Origin: Streptomyces ortus
GTDB lineage: Bacteria; Actinomycetota; Actinomycetes; Streptomycetales; Streptomycetaceae
Length of the DNA: 64,000 bases
NCBI RefSeq assembly: GCF_026341275.1
Contig: NZ_JAIFZO010000002.1
Span: 3,626,118-3,690,117 of the forward strand
Direction of reading: 5' to 3'
Of this stretch, positions 1-7,637 are shown one piece after another (position 1 is the stretch's first letter; each line of letters begins with the position of its first letter). The notes beneath the pieces were generated by a model. That model had not been told where the DNA came from. It did not search any database and saw only the letters and a list, made by a program, of their open reading frames with translations. The translations under genes were made by a program, and so were the position numbers.

Positions 1-357
1 GAGTTCATCGAATGGCAGGTCTCCCATCCCGACGCCCTGCGCGCCCGCCTCTCCAGCGGCAACAGCAGTCAGTACCCGGCCGCTCCCGGCCTGGTCGCCG
101 TCGGCCGCAAGGCCTTCGACCGGTCCTACTACGGCGGACAGGACATCTACCGACTGTACGAACAGGAAGCGGAGAAGATCGGCGAGGGCTGGCTGTGGGG
201 ACCACGGATGAGCGCCACCCAGCGGGTCATGCAGGACTCCTTCGCCCGTGTCGGCGGCGGCCAGGGCTCGCTGACCGGATCCCTGCGCGCCGCACAGGAG
301 GGCACCATGCCCGACCTCAAGGCCCTGGGCCTGTCCACCACCCAGCGCTCCTCCTAG
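1..357 (+). CDS. Sugar ABC transporter solute-binding protein, C-terminal part
   Basis: The last 118 codons of a gene that begins before the window. The reading frame is open from the first base and stops with TAG at 355-357. The helical tail with an aromatic WLWGPRMS stretch and regularly spaced Gln/Met residues looks like the C-terminal lobe of a CUT1-type extracellular sugar-binding lipoprotein. Family is inferred mainly from context: two MalF/MalG-type permease genes follow after 34 bases in the same direction. The signal peptide and ligand-binding lobe lie outside the window, so the substrate cannot be judged. Confidence 0.75.
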   Translation, partial: EFIEWQVSHPDALRARLSSGNSSQYPAAPGLVAVGRKAFDRSYYGGQDIYRLYEQEAEKIGEGWLWGPRMSATQRVMQDSFARVGGGQGSLTGSLRAAQEGTMPDLKALGLSTTQRSS

Positions 358-391
358 GAGCCTGTGCCGACGAGAAGGCAGGTGACACCGC

Positions 392-1378
392 ATGACCACC
401 ACCGCTCAGCCCCGGGTGCCGACCGACGCGTCCCGCGCCGGCGACCCGGCCCGCTCCGCCGCGGACAGGCGCGCCCGCCGCACCGCAGGCCGCCGCCGGT
501 CCGGCGCGGTCGTCGTCCTCATGGGGCCGTTCTTCGTCCTGCTGACGACCGTCTTCCTCATCCCCGTCGGCACGGCCGTCTACCTCAGCTTCTTCAGCGA
601 CGACCAGCCGGGGCTCGGCTTCGGCCCCGAGAACACCGTCTTCGTCGGACTGCGCAGTTACGCCGCCGTCCTGACCGACCCCACCTTCCTCGGCGGACTC
701 GGCACGGTCGCGCTCTACTGCCTGATCTACATCCCGCTCATGGTCGTCGGGGCGCTGGCCCTGGCCCTGCTCCTGGACTCCGGGGTGGTGCGGCTGCGCG
801 CCTTCGCGCAACTGGGCCTGTTCCTCCCGCACGCCGTGCCCGGCATCATCGCCGCACTGATCTGGCTGTACCTGTACACCCCGGGCATCAGCCCGATCAT
901 CGACCTCTTCGCCCGCGCGGACATCACGATCGACTTCCTCGGCATCCACGCCGTCGTCCCGTCCATCGTGAACATCGCCCTGTGGAGCAACCTCGGCTAC
1001 AACATGGTGGTCTTCTACGCCGCCCTGCAGGCCGTGCCCCGCGAGGTGATCGAGGCGTCCGTGGTCGACGGCGCCGGACCCGTGCGCGCGGCGCTCCAGG
1101 TCAAGACACCGCTGGTACGCGCCTCGATCGTGATGGTGGCGATCTTCACCCTGATCTGGGCGCTGCAGCTCTTCACCGAGCCGATGCTGCTCAGCCAGTC
1201 CTCCCCGATGATCAGCTCCCGCTTCTCACCGAGCATGTACATCTACGACGCGGCCTTCACCCGCAACAACTACAGCCTGGCGGCGGCCGCCTCGGTGGTC
1301 CTGCTGGTGTGCACGATCGCGCTGTCCTACGGCGTCACCCGCTTCACCAGCCGTGCCGACGCCGAGGAGGCCCGATGA
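392..1378 (+). CDS. Carbohydrate ABC transporter permease, MalF type
   Basis: 328 aa. A basic, Arg/Ala-rich cytoplasmic N-terminus of about 45 residues is followed by hydrophobic membrane segments, the first being VVLMGPFFVLLTTVFLIPVG. The cytoplasmic EAA loop that docks on the ATPase is visible as EVIEASVVDGAGPVRAALQV. This is the inner-membrane half of a CUT1 sugar importer (binding-protein-dependent transport inner-membrane family). It overlaps the next permease by four bases (ATGA), so the two are translationally coupled. The operon encodes no ATPase; in Streptomyces such importers are usually powered by the shared MsiK. The ligand is unknown. Confidence 0.92.
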   Translation: MTTTAQPRVPTDASRAGDPARSAADRRARRTAGRRRSGAVVVLMGPFFVLLTTVFLIPVGTAVYLSFFSDDQPGLGFGPENTVFVGLRSYAAVLTDPTFLGGLGTVALYCLIYIPLMVVGALALALLLDSGVVRLRAFAQLGLFLPHAVPGIIAALIWLYLYTPGISPIIDLFARADITIDFLGIHAVVPSIVNIALWSNLGYNMVVFYAALQAVPREVIEASVVDGAGPVRAALQVKTPLVRASIVMVAIFTLIWALQLFTEPMLLSQSSPMISSRFSPSMYIYDAAFTRNNYSLAAAASVVLLVCTIALSYGVTRFTSRADAEEAR

Positions 1379-2238
1379 GCACCACCGACAGTTCCCTGCT
1401 GCGCCCTCGTCTGCTGGGGCGGGCCACGGTCAACGTGGTCGTGGCGGTCTCCGTCCTCTACACCCTGCTGCCCGTCCTGTGGCTGGTGCTGGCCGCCGCG
1501 AAGGACCGGGACGCCCTGTTCAGCAGCGACCTGCTCTCCACGAGCGGCTTCTCCCCCGTACGCAACCTGCAGGACCTGTTCGCCATGGACGGCGGGCTGT
1601 ACGGCCGCTGGTACCTCAACAGCCTGCTGTACGCGGTCCTCGGCGCCGCGGTCGGCGCGCTGCTGAGCGTGGCCTGCGGGTACGCCTTCGACAAGTACCG
1701 CTTCCCGCACAAGGAGAAGCTGTTCGGTCTGGTCCTCGCGGCGGTCATGGTGCCGCAGACGGTCCTCGCGCTCCCCCTGTATCTGATGGCCTCCGAGGCC
1801 GGGCTCGTCAACACCTTCTGGGCCGTGTTCATCCCGGTGCTGTTCAACCCGTTCGGCGTCTATCTCGGCCGTATCTTCAGCCGGGGTTACGTGCCCGACG
1901 AGGTGCTGGAGGCCGCGCGGGTGGACGGGGCGGGAGAACTCACCACGTACGTCCGGGTCAGCCTGCGGATGCTCGGCCCCGGCCTGATCACCGTCTTCCT
2001 CTTCCAGCTGACGGCGATCTGGAACAACTTCTTCCTGCCCATGGTGATGCTGTCCGACCAGGACCTGTATCCGGTCAGCCTCGGCCTGTACCAGTGGAAC
2101 AGCTCGGCGTCCGTGTCGCCCGAGTACTACTCCGTGGTGATCATGGGATCGTTGCTCGCCGTACTGCCCCTCGTCCTCGCCTTCGTCCTGCTCCAGCGGT
2201 TCTGGCGCAGCGGCCTGACCGCCGGAGCCGTCAAGTGA
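1375..2238 (+). CDS. Carbohydrate ABC transporter permease, MalG type
   Basis: 287 aa, starting at the ATG that overlaps the stop of the upstream permease. Hydrophobic segments begin with VNVVVAVSVLYTLLPVLWLV. The EAA motif reads EVLEAARVDGAGELTTYVRV and is followed by the conserved late helices (FQLTAIWNNFFLPMVML). The protein ends in the GAVK tail typical of MalG-like permeases. It should form the heterodimeric membrane channel with the preceding protein. Its stop overlaps the GTG of the hydroxyacid dehydrogenase gene by four bases, so sugar import and the downstream enzymes are one transcription unit. Confidence 0.93.
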   Translation: MSTTDSSLLRPRLLGRATVNVVVAVSVLYTLLPVLWLVLAAAKDRDALFSSDLLSTSGFSPVRNLQDLFAMDGGLYGRWYLNSLLYAVLGAAVGALLSVACGYAFDKYRFPHKEKLFGLVLAAVMVPQTVLALPLYLMASEAGLVNTFWAVFIPVLFNPFGVYLGRIFSRGYVPDEVLEAARVDGAGELTTYVRVSLRMLGPGLITVFLFQLTAIWNNFFLPMVMLSDQDLYPVSLGLYQWNSSASVSPEYYSVVIMGSLLAVLPLVLAFVLLQRFWRSGLTAGAVK

Positions 2239-3281
2239 CCTCGCACGCTCCCTGTACGCAAGGCCCCGGCCCCGGCTTCCGGCCCCGCGCCGCCCTGGCC
2301 ATGTCCCAGGACGCCGCCGCGGCCGTCCTCGACAGCGTGTCGCTGGACGCGTTGCGCGAGATCTGCGACCTCGCCCCTCTCCCCGCCCTGGACGACCTGT
2401 CGACACCGCGGGCGAAGGCGGTGCTGGCCGAGGCCGATCTGCTGATCACCGGCTGGGGCTGCCCGGTCCTGGACGAGGAGGTACTGCGTGCCGCGCCGCG
2501 GCTGCGTGCCGTGGTGCATACGGCGGGCAGCGTGCGCGGCCATGTCACGGACGCGTGCTGGGAGCGCGGGATCGAGGTGTCCTCGGCCGCCGCGGCGAAC
2601 GCCCTGCCGGTCGCCGAGTACACGCTCGCCATGATCCTCCTCGCGGGCAAGCAGGTCCTGGAGCGCGCCCGCGACTTCAGGGCGTCGCGGAGGCGCGACG
2701 AGTGGCTGCGCACCCCGGACACCGTCGGCAACTACCGCAGCACCGTCGGCATCCTCTCCGCGTCGCTGATCGGCCGCAGGGTGATCGAGCTGCTGCGTCC
2801 GCACGACATCGGGGTCCTGCTCCACGACCCGTACGTGAGTGACGCGGACGCGGCCGAACTCGGCGTGGAGCGCGTGGAGTTGGCGGATCTTTTCGCCCGC
2901 TGCGACACCGTCAGCGTGCACACCCCGCTGCTGCCCACCACCCGGGGCCTCGTCAGTCGCGCCCTGCTCGACTCGATGCCGGCCGGAGCCATGCTCATCA
3001 ACACCTCCCGGGGCGCCGTCGTCGACCAGGACGCCCTCACCGACGCCGTCCGGGCGGGCCGGATCCGGGCCGTGCTGGACGTCACCGACCCCGAGGTGCT
3101 GCCGCCGGACCACCCCTTGTGGGACTGCGAGAACGCGCTGATCACCCCTCACCTGGCAGGTTCCCAGGGCAACGAGTGGCGACGGCTGGCCGACCTCGCG
3201 CTCGCCGAGACCGCTCGCTGGGCGTCCGGCACCGGCTTCCTCCATCCCGTACGACGCGAAAGGCTGGCGTTCCTGGCATGA
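2235..3281 (+). CDS. D-2-hydroxyacid dehydrogenase family protein
   Basis: 348 aa from the overlapping GTG at 2235. The catalytic landmarks of NAD-dependent D-2-hydroxyacid dehydrogenases are present: the Arg in INTSRGAVVDQDAL, a Glu in the TDPEVLPPDHPLW stretch and the His in ITPHLAGS. The dinucleotide loop is unusual. Where most members have GxGxxG (or GAS.IG), this one reads VGILSASLIGRR, so the first two glycines are both serine. Cofactor binding may be altered, or this is a sugar-operon subfamily. It lies between sugar permeases and a DUF2264 gene with four-base overlaps on both sides, so it probably acts on a sugar-acid derivative from the imported saccharide. The substrate is not known. 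Confidence 0.85.
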   Translation: MTSHAPCTQGPGPGFRPRAALAMSQDAAAAVLDSVSLDALREICDLAPLPALDDLSTPRAKAVLAEADLLITGWGCPVLDEEVLRAAPRLRAVVHTAGSVRGHVTDACWERGIEVSSAAAANALPVAEYTLAMILLAGKQVLERARDFRASRRRDEWLRTPDTVGNYRSTVGILSASLIGRRVIELLRPHDIGVLLHDPYVSDADAAELGVERVELADLFARCDTVSVHTPLLPTTRGLVSRALLDSMPAGAMLINTSRGAVVDQDALTDAVRAGRIRAVLDVTDPEVLPPDHPLWDCENALITPHLAGSQGNEWRRLADLALAETARWASGTGFLHPVRRERLAFLA

Positions 3282-5179
3282 GCATCCGCATCCCCTTCGA
3301 ACTCCCCCCTGAGGACCGTGCGTCGAGCCCGTACACCGGCTACACCCGTGCCCACTGGGAGGCCGTCGCGGACGGTCTGCTGGCAGCCGCGTGGCGCTGG
3401 AGCACGCCGGGCCGGGCCCTGCTCGACCTGCCGGGACGGCCCTCCCGATCGGGGGTGCGCTCCGACGGTCTGGAGGGCTTCGCCCGGACGTTCCTCGCGG
3501 CCGGATTCCGGGTCGCGGGCGCCGGTGGCGAGGACCCGCACGGCTGGGTAGGGCGCTACGCCGAGGGCCTGGCCTCGGGCACCCGGTCCCCGGGCCGCGA
3601 CGACACCGAGTCCTGGCCGCTGATCCTCGACCACGACGTCCAGGGCCAGCCCATGGTCGAGTCGGCGTCGGTCGCCCTCGGTCTGCGGCTGACGGCGCCC
3701 TGGCTGTGGAAGCATCTCGACGCGGGGGTCCAGGACCGGGTCGAGGAGTGGCTGCGCGGATCGCTGCGGCACGTGCCCGCGCCGAACAACTGGTACCTCT
3801 TCCCCTACACGGTCGCCGGTTTCCTGGAGTCGGTGGGCCGCGGCGACGCCGGGACGGCGGCCGTACGGCAGCGGGCGCTGGAGCTGATGGAGGGCTGGTA
3901 CCGGGGCGAGGGCTGGTACGCCGACGGGGACGGACGCGCCTTCGACCACTACAACGGCTGGGCACTGCACTTGTACCCGGTGCTCGACGCCCACCTCGGC
4001 GGCGACGCGGCGCAGCTCGACCGGTACGGCGACCGGCTGCGCGAGCACCTGGCGGGCTTCGGGCTCATGTTCGGCGCGGACGGGGCGCCGATGCACTTCG
4101 GCCGGTCGCTCGCCTACCGCTTCGCCGCGTCCGCCGCCGTCGGCCTGGGTTCCCTGACCGGCCACACACCGCTGACGCCCGGCACCTCACGCCGTCTGGT
4201 CAGCGGCAGCCTGCGGCACTTCCTCGACCGCGGGGCGCTGACGGACGACGGTCTGCTGAGCCTCGGCTGGTACGGGCCCAACGACGCCACCCTGCAGACG
4301 TACTCCGGCCCCGCCTCGCCCTACTGGGCGTCGAAGGCGTTCGTCTCCCTCCTCGCACCCGCCGGCCATCCGCTGTGGACGGCGACGGAAGAGGCCGCCC
4401 CGGTCGAGGAGGGCGACCGGGTGCTGGCCCTGGCCTCGCCCGGACTGCTCGTACAGGCGACGCGCGAGGACGGGATCGTACGGCTGCACAATCACGGCAG
4501 TGACCATGTGCGGCCGCACGAGGCCGAGTCGGCCGACGGGGTCGATCCGCACTACGGGCGGCAGGCCTACTCGACCCGGACCGGGCCGACCGCCACCGGG
4601 AACATCGCGGACAACCATCTGTCGGTCGAGGTCGGCGGCCGGCGCAGTGTGCGGCGCCGGATCCATCCGCTCGGCACGGGACACGGCGACGGCTGGGGCT
4701 GGGCGGCGTCGTGGCACCGGCCCGTCTTCGTGGGCGGCCCCCCGATGGTTCCGGGGCTGCGGGTGGAGAGTGTGACGGTGGTGCGGGGGCCTTACGAACT
4801 GCGGGTGCACCGGGTGGTGGGCGCGCCGGCCGGTGCGCGTCTCACGCACACGGGGTGGGCGACCGGGCCGCTGGAGCCGCTGGTCTCGGCGCTGCACGGT
4901 CTGCACGGCTGGAGCCCCGAGCCGGAGACGGTACGGGCGCCGCAGGGCACCGCATACGTGCCGTGGGCCGAGCTGCCCCGTCTGGTCGGGGAGGCGGGCG
5001 GGACCTCCGTGCACGTGAGCCTGGCCGCCCTCACCGGCGCGCCGGGCCCCGGTCCGCTCGCGGAGGCCGTCACACGCGTGGTGGCCGACACCGACGGTGT
5101 CGAGGTGGTGTGGGCGGAGGACGGCGCGTGCACGCGGGTGTCGTTCGACCCGGTCCGGGTGACGCACGGGAGGAGTTGA
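3278..5179 (+). CDS. DUF2264 domain-containing protein (probable polysaccharide-degradation accessory enzyme)
   Basis: 633 aa, ATG overlapping the preceding stop. The N-terminal two thirds is rich in aromatic-helix motifs expected of an alpha/alpha-toroid fold: DTESWPLILDHD, PNNWYLFPYTVAGFLE, DGRAFDHYNGWALHLY and GADGAPMHFGRSLAYRF. The C-terminal third is beta-rich. This matches the DUF2264 family, which occurs in plant-polysaccharide use loci. No signal peptide is seen, so it probably works in the cytoplasm on oligosaccharides imported by the adjacent transporter. I cannot name catalytic residues with confidence; conserved Asp, His and Glu in the listed motifs are candidates. It ends the operon. 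Confidence 0.85.
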   Translation: MSIRIPFELPPEDRASSPYTGYTRAHWEAVADGLLAAAWRWSTPGRALLDLPGRPSRSGVRSDGLEGFARTFLAAGFRVAGAGGEDPHGWVGRYAEGLASGTRSPGRDDTESWPLILDHDVQGQPMVESASVALGLRLTAPWLWKHLDAGVQDRVEEWLRGSLRHVPAPNNWYLFPYTVAGFLESVGRGDAGTAAVRQRALELMEGWYRGEGWYADGDGRAFDHYNGWALHLYPVLDAHLGGDAAQLDRYGDRLREHLAGFGLMFGADGAPMHFGRSLAYRFAASAAVGLGSLTGHTPLTPGTSRRLVSGSLRHFLDRGALTDDGLLSLGWYGPNDATLQTYSGPASPYWASKAFVSLLAPAGHPLWTATEEAAPVEEGDRVLALASPGLLVQATREDGIVRLHNHGSDHVRPHEAESADGVDPHYGRQAYSTRTGPTATGNIADNHLSVEVGGRRSVRRRIHPLGTGHGDGWGWAASWHRPVFVGGPPMVPGLRVESVTVVRGPYELRVHRVVGAPAGARLTHTGWATGPLEPLVSALHGLHGWSPEPETVRAPQGTAYVPWAELPRLVGEAGGTSVHVSLAALTGAPGPGPLAEAVTRVVADTDGVEVVWAEDGACTRVSFDPVRVTHGRS

Positions 5180-5277
5180 GCCTCCGTGTGAGCCGTCCGG
5201 TGCTTCCGTGCGCCGGGGCAGGTGGCCGGATTCCCACCGCCCTCGGGGGCATGAGGCCGCACGCTGGGTATTCCTCT

Positions 5278-5306
5278 CCCCAACGATGGCTTCTGCGGCG
5301 TTGGGG
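5278..5306 (+). promoter_or_regulatory. Hairpin covering the ribosome-binding region of the Mrr-like gene
   Basis: CCCCAACG at 5278-5285 is perfectly complementary to CGTTGGGG at 5299-5306, with a 13-base loop. The right arm and the G-run after it are the only Shine-Dalgarno-like sequence before the GTG at 5318. Folding would hide part of the ribosome-binding site, so this may be a translational control element. It could also be an operator. No data decide between these. Confidence 0.35.
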
Positions 5307-5317
5307 GGACTGGCACT

Positions 5318-5998
5318 GTGGCACGCCTGTCGTGGACGTCAGGACCGCCCCGCTCGTCCTTCTCCCGCAGGCGGCACACCGTGCGGCGGCTGCGGGACCA
5401 GGGACTTTACGGGCCCAGGTTCCGTGACGTCCTGCCCGCCCTCGCCGGGGCGGTCGTGGTCGTGTGCGCGGTCGTCGCCGGACTGGCGGTGGGATACCGC
5501 GTGGGCGGGCCGGTCGTGCCGGTCATCGGCGTCTCCTTGCCGGCTCTCGTCATCGCGGTGGAGATCCGGCGCCGCCGCCCGGGCGCACGCCGTCGGCGCG
5601 GACGCTACAGCGCGGAAGAGTTACGCGAACTCGACGTGCAGGGGCTGGCGTTGGCGGTCGCGCGGATGTTACGGCGGGACGGCTGGCGGGTCCGGCTGCT
5701 GCCGGCGCCGGACCGGCCGCGGCTGTACGCGCGGGACTCGGCGGGCAGGCAGCTCGACGTGGCGTTCCGGCCGGTGGCGGAGCCGCTGCCGGACGAGGCC
5801 ACCCCCGATCCCCGGAGCCGCCGGGATACGGCGGGGCCGCGTCTCCAACTGGTCGTGCACCGGGGGGTGTTCCGGGAGCGGGATGTCCGGTGGGCGCAGC
5901 GCCAGGGGGACACGCGGCTCGTCGACGGCTCCGCGCTCGAACGCTGGGCGGCGGGGGCGGGCCTGAACGACCTGTTCGACAAGGGTCTGTGGGGTTGA
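5318..5998 (+). CDS. Membrane-associated Mrr-like restriction endonuclease-fold protein, two TTA codons
   Basis: 226 aa from GTG. The N-terminus is very basic, followed by two adjacent hydrophobic segments (AGAVVVVCAVVAGLAVGYRV and VVPVIGVSLPALVIAV). The C-terminal half resembles an Mrr/restriction-endonuclease-like domain: helix LRELDVQGLALAVARMLRRDGW, then strands, and a late LVVHRGVF...ALERWAA segment. The canonical catalytic D-(E/Q)xK triad is not clearly complete, so nuclease activity is uncertain. TTA codons occur in frame at 5621-5623 and 5669-5671. In Streptomyces these make translation depend on the bldA tRNA, so expression is probably late in development. It is a single gene with a terminator-like hairpin just after it. 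Confidence 0.7.
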   Translation: MARLSWTSGPPRSSFSRRRHTVRRLRDQGLYGPRFRDVLPALAGAVVVVCAVVAGLAVGYRVGGPVVPVIGVSLPALVIAVEIRRRRPGARRRRGRYSAEELRELDVQGLALAVARMLRRDGWRVRLLPAPDRPRLYARDSAGRQLDVAFRPVAEPLPDEATPDPRSRRDTAGPRLQLVVHRGVFRERDVRWAQRQGDTRLVDGSALERWAAGAGLNDLFDKGLWG

Positions 5999-6029
5999 GC
6001 TCCGCCTGGCATCCCCGCTCCTCCCCATG

Positions 6030-6050
6030 ATGCCCCCTAGTAGGGGGCAT
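6030..6050 (+). terminator. Short perfect hairpin after the Mrr-like gene
   Basis: ATGCCCCCT and AGGGGGCAT form a 9-bp stem with a 3-base loop, 32 bases after the stop codon at 5998. There is no U-tract, as is usual in streptomycetes. Confidence 0.55.
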
Positions 6051-6052
6051 CC

Positions 6053-6150
6053 GCGCAGTTCCCCGCGCCCCTACGAGACGGGGCTGCGCCCCGGTCTCTC
6101 ATCGCCACGAGTTCGGCCGTGGCGCCCTTCAGGGGCGCGGGGAACTGCGC
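6053..6150. repeat. Inverted 20-bp repeat, Streptomyces intergenic REP-like element
   Basis: The 20-bp arms at 6053-6072 (beginning GCGCAGTTCCCC) and 6131-6150 are exact reverse complements, separated by 58 bases. A related single arm occurs at 25067-25087. The element lies between the convergent Mrr-like and siderophore-interacting genes. It may act as a bidirectional transcription stop or be a short dispersed repeat. Confidence 0.7.
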
Positions 6151-6213
6151 GACCAGCACCCGACCGACCCGGAGGTGGCATCCCGCACAACTACAGCCGG
6201 GCGTGATTCCGCC

Positions 6214-6903
6214 CTACTCCAGCCCGCGCTTGCCCGGCGCCCAGAACGGCTTGGTGAGTACCGCCCGTCGGTCCCAGCCAGCCTCTCGCACGAGCACCTG
6301 CCGCACGTGCTGCACGGTCCGCGCTTCCCCGGCGACGTACGCGATCCCGCCCGCCTCAGGGGCGAGGCGTCGCACCGCGTCCGGGAGCGAAGTGCCGTTC
6401 CTGATGATCCAGTCGAGGCGGTCCGAGTACGGCACGGGGAGCCGGTCGGCAGCCGTCTCCGTTTCGATACAGCCGGATATGCGCGCCCCGTCAGGCAGTG
6501 CGCCCAGCATCGCGCCGAAGCAGACCGACGCCGTCTCCTCCCCGACGAACACGTGGTGCGCGGCGTCGGGCCGCAGCGTGAACGTCCCTTCCGGCTTGCG
6601 CATGCGGACCCGGTCACCGACGGTGACGCCGCTCCCCCACCGTGCTCCGGGGCCACCCCCGGGGTGATCCAGTACGCACAACTCGACGGCGCCCTGCGGG
6701 TCGTAGCGCCAGATCGAGTACGTGCGCAGCGTCAGCCCGTCGCCGACCACGACCCTCACCTGCTGTCCGGGACGGACGGTCAGCCCGGACAGCGCCTCGC
6801 CCTCAACGCGCAGACGACGGAGTCTGGCGGCGACATGTTCGGTCTCGGTGACCGTGCCCTGAATCGTCAGCAGGTCCAGGAGGGGGGAGAGCAGGGCAGC
6901 CAT
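6214..6903 (-). CDS. Siderophore-interacting protein (FAD-dependent ferric-siderophore reductase family)
   Basis: 229 aa. The ATG at 6903 is chosen because the open frame upstream lacks family features and would run through the operator. The FAD-binding signature RTYSIWRYDP and the G-run GARWGSGVTVGDRV sit in the first half. The SIP domain follows (VFVGEETASVCFGAMLGAL), ending in the conserved GEARTVQHVRQVL and KPFWAPGKRGLE tail. The family reduces Fe(III)-siderophores in the cytoplasm to release iron, using FAD and NAD(P)H. It is slightly shorter than usual (about 260 aa). A strong palindrome 60-95 bases upstream implies repressor control. No siderophore synthesis or uptake genes are nearby. 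Confidence 0.9.
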   Translation of the reverse strand: MAALLSPLLDLLTIQGTVTETEHVAARLRRLRVEGEALSGLTVRPGQQVRVVVGDGLTLRTYSIWRYDPQGAVELCVLDHPGGGPGARWGSGVTVGDRVRMRKPEGTFTLRPDAAHHVFVGEETASVCFGAMLGALPDGARISGCIETETAADRLPVPYSDRLDWIIRNGTSLPDAVRRLAPEAGGIAYVAGEARTVQHVRQVLVREAGWDRRAVLTKPFWAPGKRGLE

Positions 6904-6961
6904 GGGACTCCTCGGAAACTCGTCTATGCGGCAGGGCGCTGAAGGCCAGCATCCAACCGGA

Positions 6962-6997
6962 CGCGATACTATCGCGTTCCATCCAGAACGCGATAGT
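6962..6997. promoter_or_regulatory. Operator with three CGCGATA half-sites upstream of the siderophore-interacting gene
   Basis: ACTATCGCGTT at 6968-6978 and AACGCGATAGT at 6987-6997 are exact reverse complements with an 8-base spacer. A further CGCGATA at 6962-6968 makes an overlapping palindrome with TATCGCG at 6970-6976. The size fits a TetR- or MarR-type dimer site. No regulator gene lies next to it, so the cognate protein is encoded elsewhere or was lost. Confidence 0.7.
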
Positions 6998-7293
6998 ACT
7001 CGTTTTTGTGTGTGCCACGTTCGGCTACACCGGGCACCTTCGGCACCGCGATCAGTAGGCCGACTTCGCGAAGGTGGGGGCCCTGGCGCAAGCGGAGGCG
7101 AAAGGGGGAGCCGGGACCCTGCCGGTGACGGCAACGGCCTGTGTGCGCGGGGAGGGCATCGACCCGGCCGGGCCGGTATGGACGGGTGAACCGATCAATC
7201 TCGGCAACAGTCCAACTCGCCGCCACCCGGCACCGATTTGCGCTGTAGCCGGCCAGAGTCGGCGTTGGCGCCTCCACCGCTGATCAGAGTTTC
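6998..7293. other. Gene-free stretch upstream of the siderophore-interacting gene
   Basis: No frame here shows a recognisable domain, a good ribosome-binding site or consistent GC-third bias. The stretch lies between the operator and a degraded insertion-sequence region, so it may be decayed coding DNA. I see nothing else in it. Confidence 0.5.
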
Positions 7294-7347
7294 CCAAGAC
7301 CAAGACCAGGACCAGGACCAGGACCAGGGCCAGGACCAGGGCCAGGA
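7294..7347. repeat. Nine tandem hexanucleotide units CCAGGA/CCAAGA/CCAGGG
   Basis: Nine uninterrupted 6-bp units: CCAAGA twice, then CCAGGA and CCAGGG variants. It adjoins the end of the transposase remnant. Translation gives a Gly-Pro repeat that is most likely meaningless. Confidence 0.9.
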
Positions 7348-7384
7348 ACGAGCTGTTCGGCCTCGCCGGGACGGCGCCGAGTTG

Positions 7385-7625
7385 CGGCGGATGGCCTGCC
7401 TCCGCGGGAGCCGCGCTTCTTGTGATGGGATTCCCTGGCCTGCTCTGTCCGGGATGGTGCAGCGGATCCCGCGTTGTCGCGGGTAGGCGCGGTTTCGCGG
7501 GAGGTGCAGGCCTTGTCGGCGCGGACTCCGCCAGGGCGGGTCCGCGACCGTCCGGCAGGACGCCCCGACTTCTCACCCTGGGGCAACAACGTTTCCAGGC
7601 GGGTCCACTGCACATCCGTCAGATC
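7385..7625 (-). pseudogene. IS5-type transposase remnant with internal deletion
   Basis: The minus-strand translation starts DLTDVQWTRLETLLPQGEKS, the characteristic N-terminus of IS5-group transposases of actinomycetes. It then jumps directly to a degraded middle segment (VRADKACTSRETAPTRD... KKRGSRGGRP), which matches the usual RPDRVRADKAY...LGSRGGRPP region. About 100 or more residues between these parts, including the first catalytic Asp region, are missing, and the C-terminal DDE part is absent. It is a dead insertion-sequence fragment. No terminal inverted repeats could be recognised. Confidence 0.7.
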
Positions 7626-7637
7626 TCCGGGGCTGGG

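Noticed and set aside
7284..7347. Collagen-like Gly-Pro repeat protein
   Set aside because: It is only translation of the hexanucleotide repeat at the end of a transposase remnant, without start or context.
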